Below, in pieces: positions 4,572 to 8,218 of a DNA stretch of 8,218 nucleotides. Made by a program: the position numbers and the translations under genes. The stretch covers positions 92,857-101,074 of the forward strand of contig DHPL01000036.1 of NCBI GenBank assembly GCA_002407905.1, read 5' to 3'. The notes beneath the pieces are model-generated. The model was not told where the DNA came from. It saw only the letters and a list, made by a program, of their open reading frames with translations, and did not search any database. Origin of the DNA: Anaerolineaceae bacterium UBA5365. GTDB lineage: Bacteria; Chloroflexota; Anaerolineae; Anaerolineales; Anaerolineaceae. How positions within the stretch are numbered: position 1 is the first letter of the stretch; each line of letters opens with the position of its first letter.

Positions 4572-6203
4572 GTGCAAAAAGCAAACAAACTTGTCATTTG
4601 GATTTTGGTCCTGATCACCCTGCTGGCCTTTGGTGTTTTTTGCATCCCAAACAGCCAGGGGAGCGCGGACCGGGCCATGGTGGGGATATTCGAGCCCGAC
4701 GAAGGCGCGATCTACGACGTGGTGCGGCGGATGACTCGTCCGGCCAATACGCCCGGCGAATCCATTGTTAATTTCATCAACTACGGGTTTTACCATTACG
4801 GTTTCCCTTTTTTTGGCTACAGCGGCTTGGTGGCTTACCCCCTGCGCTGGCTGGACCGCTTTGAAGATACCCAACTGCTGATGTTAGTGCTGCGCCAGGC
4901 AGTGAGTGTTTTACCCATGCTGGCCGGGCTATTAACTTTGGTATGGCTGCACGACCATTACCGCACCTGGCGCTCGGTTGCGCTTTACCTGCTGCTGCTT
5001 GTGGTGCCAGCGGTGAGCATGAACGGAACCTGGCTGCACCCGGACGGTCTGGTGCTTTTTCTGACCGCGTTGATCCTTTACTTCCTCTGGCGGGACGACC
5101 GGCGCTTTGGATTCAACTTCTACGCTGCCGCCGCGCTTTGCGGCGTGCTCACGGCTGCCAAACTGGTGGGCGTATATTTCTTTCTCACCATTGCCTGGCT
5201 GCTTTGGCAAGCCATACGCAGCAAACAATTCACCTTTGGCCAGGCCTTCAAGAAGGGCCTGAGCTTTCTACTGGTGATGGGCATTGCCTTCCTGCTGAGC
5301 AATCCCTTTGTTTTCTATTTTGCTTCTTTGCGCAAGTACGCCGGCACCCTTTATAACGAATTTGTGCAGATCAATGCCGGGTACGACCTGATCTACCAAA
5401 CCGGGCTGGCTGCCTCGCTGCCGGACATCGTTCGGGCTTATGGGCAGGTTTTCTTCCTGGCGCTTTGCCTGATCGGCTTGATCCTTGGGTCGGTGCGCGG
5501 GCCAAGGCAGCACCTTTTCAGGCTGCTGTTCACCTGGTCCATCCCCCTGACCCTGATGGTCCTCACCGGCACGCATTTCAAGTACCAATACTGGATGCCG
5601 GTGGGCATGCCCTTGATCTCCAGCCTGGCATTTTTCTTCCCAGCCCCGTCCGAAGTCGGGGCCCAGGAGGAAAAAACCTGGAAGATACCCCGCTGGATGC
5701 AGGCCGGCGTGGCAGTGCTTATTCTGGTCCAGGCAGCCATGTTTTTGCCCCAGAATTTTCGATACCTAAAGGAAAGCAGCCAAAGAACGCAGGATAACCC
5801 CGTACTCAACTCCTATTACGCGATGGAAAAAGTGCTTGCCCCGCTGGGCGACCAGCATTTTCGCATGTATCACGATTACCGCCTTTATGTGCCTGAGGGC
5901 AAACGCCGGCATCTGGAAACAAGCTTCGAGATGCTGCAGCAATCCTTTATTGATGCAGGCAATTACGACTTGATGTATTTTTCCCGCCAGCGGATCCAGG
6001 ATTACGTCAACCCCGAGGCGGAGGGCATCAACCCGGAACAATTGGCTACCAGCCGGGTCTTCTACAACAAATTGCTCACCAACACCCTGCCGGGTTATAA
6101 GCTGGCCTACGAAGACCCAATCGCCAAGCTCTTTGTGCGCGATGAACTTTGCCCCCGGCTGGCGCCGGGCACCTGCAAGGAGCCGCAACCGGCTCAACCG
6201 TGA
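4572..6203 (+). CDS. GT39-like (GT-C fold) membrane glycosyltransferase
   Basis: A 543-residue integral membrane protein. An N-terminal membrane helix (about 7-25) leads to a first external loop with EPDEGAIYDVVRRM at 41-54; an acidic pair in this place is the usual catalytic or metal site of GT-C enzymes. Further hydrophobic segments lie roughly at 102-126, 134-150, 156-173, 185-211, 228-250, 291-307, 316-332, 341-357 and 376-393. The NGTWLHPDGLVLF stretch at 151-163 resembles the loop-2/TM region of dolichyl-phosphate-mannose-dependent transferases. Residues about 400-543 form a soluble, probably exported, tail. Inferred role: transfer of a sugar from a polyprenyl-phosphate donor to a lipid, polymer or protein acceptor outside the membrane; the acceptor is unknown. 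The GT2 gene 18 bases downstream could supply the donor. The GTG start lacks an SD but sits six bases after TATAAT. Confidence 0.75.
   Translation: MQKANKLVIWILVLITLLAFGVFCIPNSQGSADRAMVGIFEPDEGAIYDVVRRMTRPANTPGESIVNFINYGFYHYGFPFFGYSGLVAYPLRWLDRFEDTQLLMLVLRQAVSVLPMLAGLLTLVWLHDHYRTWRSVALYLLLLVVPAVSMNGTWLHPDGLVLFLTALILYFLWRDDRRFGFNFYAAAALCGVLTAAKLVGVYFFLTIAWLLWQAIRSKQFTFGQAFKKGLSFLLVMGIAFLLSNPFVFYFASLRKYAGTLYNEFVQINAGYDLIYQTGLAASLPDIVRAYGQVFFLALCLIGLILGSVRGPRQHLFRLLFTWSIPLTLMVLTGTHFKYQYWMPVGMPLISSLAFFFPAPSEVGAQEEKTWKIPRWMQAGVAVLILVQAAMFLPQNFRYLKESSQRTQDNPVLNSYYAMEKVLAPLGDQHFRMYHDYRLYVPEGKRRHLETSFEMLQQSFIDAGNYDLMYFSRQRIQDYVNPEAEGINPEQLATSRVFYNKLLTNTLPGYKLAYEDPIAKLFVRDELCPRLAPGTCKEPQPAQP
6180..6195 (+). 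repeat. Small perfect inverted repeat at the 3' end of the GT-C gene
   Basis: GAGCCG (6180-6185) and CGGCTC (6190-6195) form a 6-bp stem with loop CAAC, inside the last codons of the GT-C gene and ahead of the GT2 start. No T-run follows, so termination is not supported. Confidence 0.3.
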
Positions 6204-6206
6204 TAA

Positions 6207-6212
6207 GATAAT
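6207..6212 (+). promoter_or_regulatory. Possible -10 box (GATAAT) of the GT2 gene
   Basis: GATAAT lies nine bases before the ATG at 6222, just past the GT-C stop, and no SD lies in between. Initiation about seven bases after it would leave a 5' UTR of only two or three bases. It is weaker than the two TATAAT-N6-GTG cases, and no -35 is evident. Confidence 0.35.
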
Positions 6213-6221
6213 CCCCGGCTA

Positions 6222-7040
6222 ATGCACAAGATACCCGGCGGCATATCCGCATTTTTCCCTGCATATAATGATGGCGGCACCATCCCCAGTATGGTGCTGA
6301 CGGCCGTAATGGCCCTGCGCCAGGTGACCGATGACTTTGAAGTTATCGTGGTCAACGATGGCTCTGCTGACTATACGCAACAGGTCCTGGAGGAATTAGC
6401 CAGCCGCACTCCGGAGCTGCGGGTGATAAAGCATCAAGGCAACAAAGGCTACGGTATGGCCCTGCGCACAGGCTTTGCCAGCGCAACCAAGGACTGGATC
6501 TTTTACACCGATGGCGATGCCCAGTACAACCCGCTGGAGCTCACCCGTCTGGCAGAAGCCTGGGAACCCGGTGTGGATGTTGTCAACGGGTATAAGATCT
6601 CGCGCAACGACCCGCTGCATCGCAAGGTCATCGGCCGGGTGTACCACTACATCGTCAAATGGGCCTTTGGCTTCAAGCTGCGGGATGTGGACTGCGATTT
6701 CCGCCTGATCCGCCGCGCGCTTTTTGATCAGGTTCAGTTGGAGTCCGTTTCAGGCACGATCTGCCTGGAGATGGTTAAGAAATTCCAGGATGCCGGTTTT
6801 GTCTTTCGGGAAGCGCCGGTGCATCATTTTCATCGCACTTACGGAAAATCGCAGTTTTTTAACTTCCGCCACCTGTGGAAGACCTTCACGCAACTTTACG
6901 CGCTTTGGCTCAAGCTTGTCTGGCAGAAAAATGGCCCTACCCATCAGGCACAGGCTGCCCCAACAGAAATCGCGGCAGAGGAACAAGCCCTCAAGCCCCA
7001 CGAAGTTGACCGCTTCCCCGATACGCACAAACCCGCCTGA
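6222..7040 (+). CDS. GT2 family glycosyltransferase (dolichyl/polyprenyl-phosphate sugar synthase-like)
   Basis: A 272-residue GT-A fold enzyme. It opens with ISAFFPAYNDGGTI (8-21), followed by the nucleotide-binding EVIVVNDGSADYT (40-52), GNKGYGMALRTGF (73-85), the metal-binding WIFYTDGDAQYNPLEL with DGD at 97-99, and DVDCDFRLIRR at 155-165. HRTYGKSQFF at 204-213 is the R-x-x-G-x-S segment that closes the active site in DPM1/GtrB-type enzymes. It lacks the C-terminal pair of membrane helices of GtrB; instead, a hydrophobic/basic stretch (about 218-234) could hold it to the membrane, followed by a polar tail of about 38 residues. Inferred role: sugar transfer from a nucleotide donor to polyprenyl phosphate in the cytoplasm, feeding the adjacent GT-C protein. 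The sugar is unknown. The ATG start lacks an SD. Confidence 0.85.
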   Translation: MHKIPGGISAFFPAYNDGGTIPSMVLTAVMALRQVTDDFEVIVVNDGSADYTQQVLEELASRTPELRVIKHQGNKGYGMALRTGFASATKDWIFYTDGDAQYNPLELTRLAEAWEPGVDVVNGYKISRNDPLHRKVIGRVYHYIVKWAFGFKLRDVDCDFRLIRRALFDQVQLESVSGTICLEMVKKFQDAGFVFREAPVHHFHRTYGKSQFFNFRHLWKTFTQLYALWLKLVWQKNGPTHQAQAAPTEIAAEEQALKPHEVDRFPDTHKPA

Positions 7041-7042
7041 CC

Positions 7043-7609
7043 ATGCCCCAAAGCCTGCGCCTGCTGCTGCTGGCAGACACCCACGTGGGCGACCGCGCCC
7101 GCCAGCTCTACCCCAGTTTGCTCCAAGCCATCCAGGCCGAGCAACCCGACCTCATCTTCCACGCCGGTGATGTAAGCCGGGCCTCTGCGTTGCAGGAACT
7201 TGAAAAAATTGCGCCTGTCCACGCCGTACAGGGCAACCGCGATTTTCTGGCCGGTCACCGCCTCCCCAGCGCGATCCATACCAAAATCAACGGCCTGCAC
7301 ATCGTGCTCACCCACGGGCATATCAACCTCTGGCATTACCTAATCAATTACTTGCGCCTTTTTCTCTCAGGAATCCGCGCCACGCGCCGCAGTTATGAGT
7401 ACCGCCTGGCACGGCACTTCCCCCAGGCCGATATCATCATCTACGGCCACACCCATTTGCAAAGCCACGATTTTCACGACGGCATCCGCTTTTTGAACCC
7501 CGGCGCAGCCTATCCCCAATTCACCAGCAGATACAACTTGCAGTACATGCTATTGGATATTGACCCCGAAGGCAATGTAGAAATCAGCCCCCGCACCATC
7601 AAGCCCTAG
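7043..7609 (+). CDS. YfcE/MJ0936-type metallophosphoesterase
   Basis: A 188-residue calcineurin-like phosphoesterase with all metal-binding blocks: LLADTH (Asp12, His14), HAGDV (Asp43), QGNRD (Asn65), LTHGH (His91, His93) and YGHTH (His136, His138), ending with FLNPGAAYPQ, the usual LNPG tail motif. The fold binds two divalent metals and hydrolyses phosphodiesters or phosphomonoesters; the natural substrate of this class is mostly unknown. A segment at about 95-125 (LWHYLINYLRLFLSG, then a basic ATRRSYEYR) between the THGH and GHTH blocks is hydrophobic then basic and might touch membrane or be an extra helix pair. The start lies two bases after the GT2 stop with no SD, so expression probably depends on reinitiation or coupling. 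A link to lipid-phosphate recycling is only suggested by its neighbours. Confidence 0.85.
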   Translation: MPQSLRLLLLADTHVGDRARQLYPSLLQAIQAEQPDLIFHAGDVSRASALQELEKIAPVHAVQGNRDFLAGHRLPSAIHTKINGLHIVLTHGHINLWHYLINYLRLFLSGIRATRRSYEYRLARHFPQADIIIYGHTHLQSHDFHDGIRFLNPGAAYPQFTSRYNLQYMLLDIDPEGNVEISPRTIKP

Positions 7610-7618
7610 CTTTACCGC

Positions 7619-7624
7619 TATAAT
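7619..7624 (+). promoter_or_regulatory. TATAAT -10 box, leaderless promoter of the SpoU methyltransferase gene
   Basis: A perfect TATAAT lies ten bases after the phosphoesterase stop and exactly six bases before the GTG at 7631, the same spacing as at 4560-4572. There is no SD between it and the GTG, and no clear -35. A start about seven bases after the box would fall on the GTG. Confidence 0.6.
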
Positions 7625-7630
7625 TTGGGC

Positions 7631-8218
7631 GTGGAGACAATTCGTTCAGCCCAAAACCCGCAAGTGAAACGCCTGCGTTCCCTGCTGGAACAAGGCAAAA
7701 CCCGCCGCAAGGAGCAAGCCTTTGTTGCCGAAGGGGCGCGTTTGGTGCAGGATGGCCTGTGCAGCGGCTCGCAGCCGCAGCTATTAGCCCTCTCCGAGGA
7801 GCTTAGTTCAAGGTCCGCGGAACTGACGCAGGCATACAGGGCAGAAAAGCAGATCCTGCTTGAGGCCGGCCTTTTTACGAGCCTGGCCGATACAGAACAC
7901 AGCCAGGGCATCCTGGCCATTTTCGATATCCCCCGCCTGGCCCTGCCCGAGCAACCAAGCCTGCTCCTGGTGCTTGACCAGGTCCGCGACCCTGGTAATT
8001 TGGGTACCATCCTGCGTACTGCCGAGGCTACCGGTGTGGAGGCAGTTCTGCTGCCGCCGGGCACCACTGATGCCTGGGCGCCGAAAGTGGTACGGGCTGG
8101 TATGGGGGCGCATTTCCGCCTGCCGGTCCTGAACCTGCCCTGGGAGGCGATCGCATCCGCTCTCGAAGGACTGCAAGTGCTCCATGCCGATATGGCGGGG
8201 GAAAACAACTCCTTGGGA
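7631..8218 (+). CDS. SpoU/TrmH-family RNA 2'-O-methyltransferase, N-terminal 196 codons (3' end outside window)
   Basis: From GTG at 7631 the frame stays open to the window end. The start METIRSAQNPQVKRLRSLL, then AFVAEGARLV, matches the small substrate-binding N-terminal domain of RlmB/TsnR-like SpoU enzymes. After a linker, LVLDQVRDPGNLGTILRTAEATG (113-135) is SpoU motif 1 with the catalytic-site Asn123 and Arg129. KVVRAGMGAHFRLPV (152-166) is motif 2. Motif 3, which completes the trefoil-knot S-adenosylmethionine site, should lie just beyond the window. Known role: S-adenosylmethionine-dependent 2'-O-methylation of a ribose in rRNA or tRNA; the target nucleotide is not readable here. It has its own promoter immediately upstream. 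An in-frame TTG at 7625 is possible but would lie before the predicted start of transcription. Confidence 0.88.
   Translation, partial: METIRSAQNPQVKRLRSLLEQGKTRRKEQAFVAEGARLVQDGLCSGSQPQLLALSEELSSRSAELTQAYRAEKQILLEAGLFTSLADTEHSQGILAIFDIPRLALPEQPSLLLVLDQVRDPGNLGTILRTAEATGVEAVLLPPGTTDAWAPKVVRAGMGAHFRLPVLNLPWEAIASALEGLQVLHADMAGENNSLG

Noticed and set aside
7618..8208. 196-codon minus-strand frame opposite the SpoU gene
   Set aside because: The + strand carries unmistakable SpoU motifs 1 and 2. The minus translation is Ser/Arg/Ala-rich without a fold-like pattern.
1..8218. CRISPR arrays, tRNA/rRNA genes, insertion-sequence ends or transposase genes
   Set aside because: Read by eye, I saw no regularly spaced repeats, no tRNA-like cloverleaf, and no transposase or integrase motifs.

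Overview
The window carries eight protein genes, all on the + strand, with the two outermost cut by the window ends. Base composition is moderately GC-rich. The gene mix (opine-dehydrogenase family protein beside a corrinoid-mutase-like protein, GNAT + ABC-F pair, GT-C/GT2 pair) and two promoters that place TATAAT six bases ahead of a GTG start without a Shine-Dalgarno (SD) site suggest an environmental bacterium of the Chloroflexota (Anaerolineae-like). That taxonomic call is inference, not something the sequence proves.

Region 1 (1-1636): the 3' end of a gene resembling the C-terminus of the glutamate mutase epsilon subunit, then a complete octopine/nopaline-dehydrogenase-family oxidoreductase 15 bases downstream with a good SD. 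They look like one amino-acid-related catabolic operon whose upstream part lies outside the window.

Region 2 (1637-2004): 368 bases without a confident gene but dense in signals. It has a hairpin after the opine gene, a possible 47-codon minus-strand ORF containing an 8-bp inverted repeat, a near-consensus sigma-70 promoter (TTGACA-N17-TAGAAT), a 20-base dyad over the expected transcription start, a leader hairpin, a 26-codon upstream ORF (uORF), and a textbook intrinsic terminator that ends only 15 bases before the next start codon. This is the architecture of a transcription attenuator.

Region 3 (2005-4547): a two-gene operon under that leader, a double-GNAT-type acyltransferase and an ABC-F ATPase, overlapping as TGATG. 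ABC-F factors of the ribosome-protection class are known elsewhere to be controlled by leader-peptide attenuation, so a drug- or translation-stress-responsive operon is a reasonable hypothesis.

Region 4 (4548-7609): a GT39-like (GT-C) membrane glycosyltransferase, a GT2 polyprenyl-phosphate glycosyltransferase-like enzyme and a YfcE-type metallophosphoesterase, closely packed. The two glycosyltransferases plausibly work in sequence: GT2 charges the lipid carrier on the cytoplasmic face, and the GT-C protein uses the lipid-linked sugar outside.

Region 5 (7610-8218): a promoter and the first 196 codons of a SpoU/TrmH-family RNA 2'-O-methyltransferase, truncated by the window end. The GT-C and SpoU genes each start exactly six bases after a perfect TATAAT and lack SD sites, so both are predicted to be leaderless transcripts. 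At the GT-C gene the TATAAT is also framed by a perfect inverted repeat.
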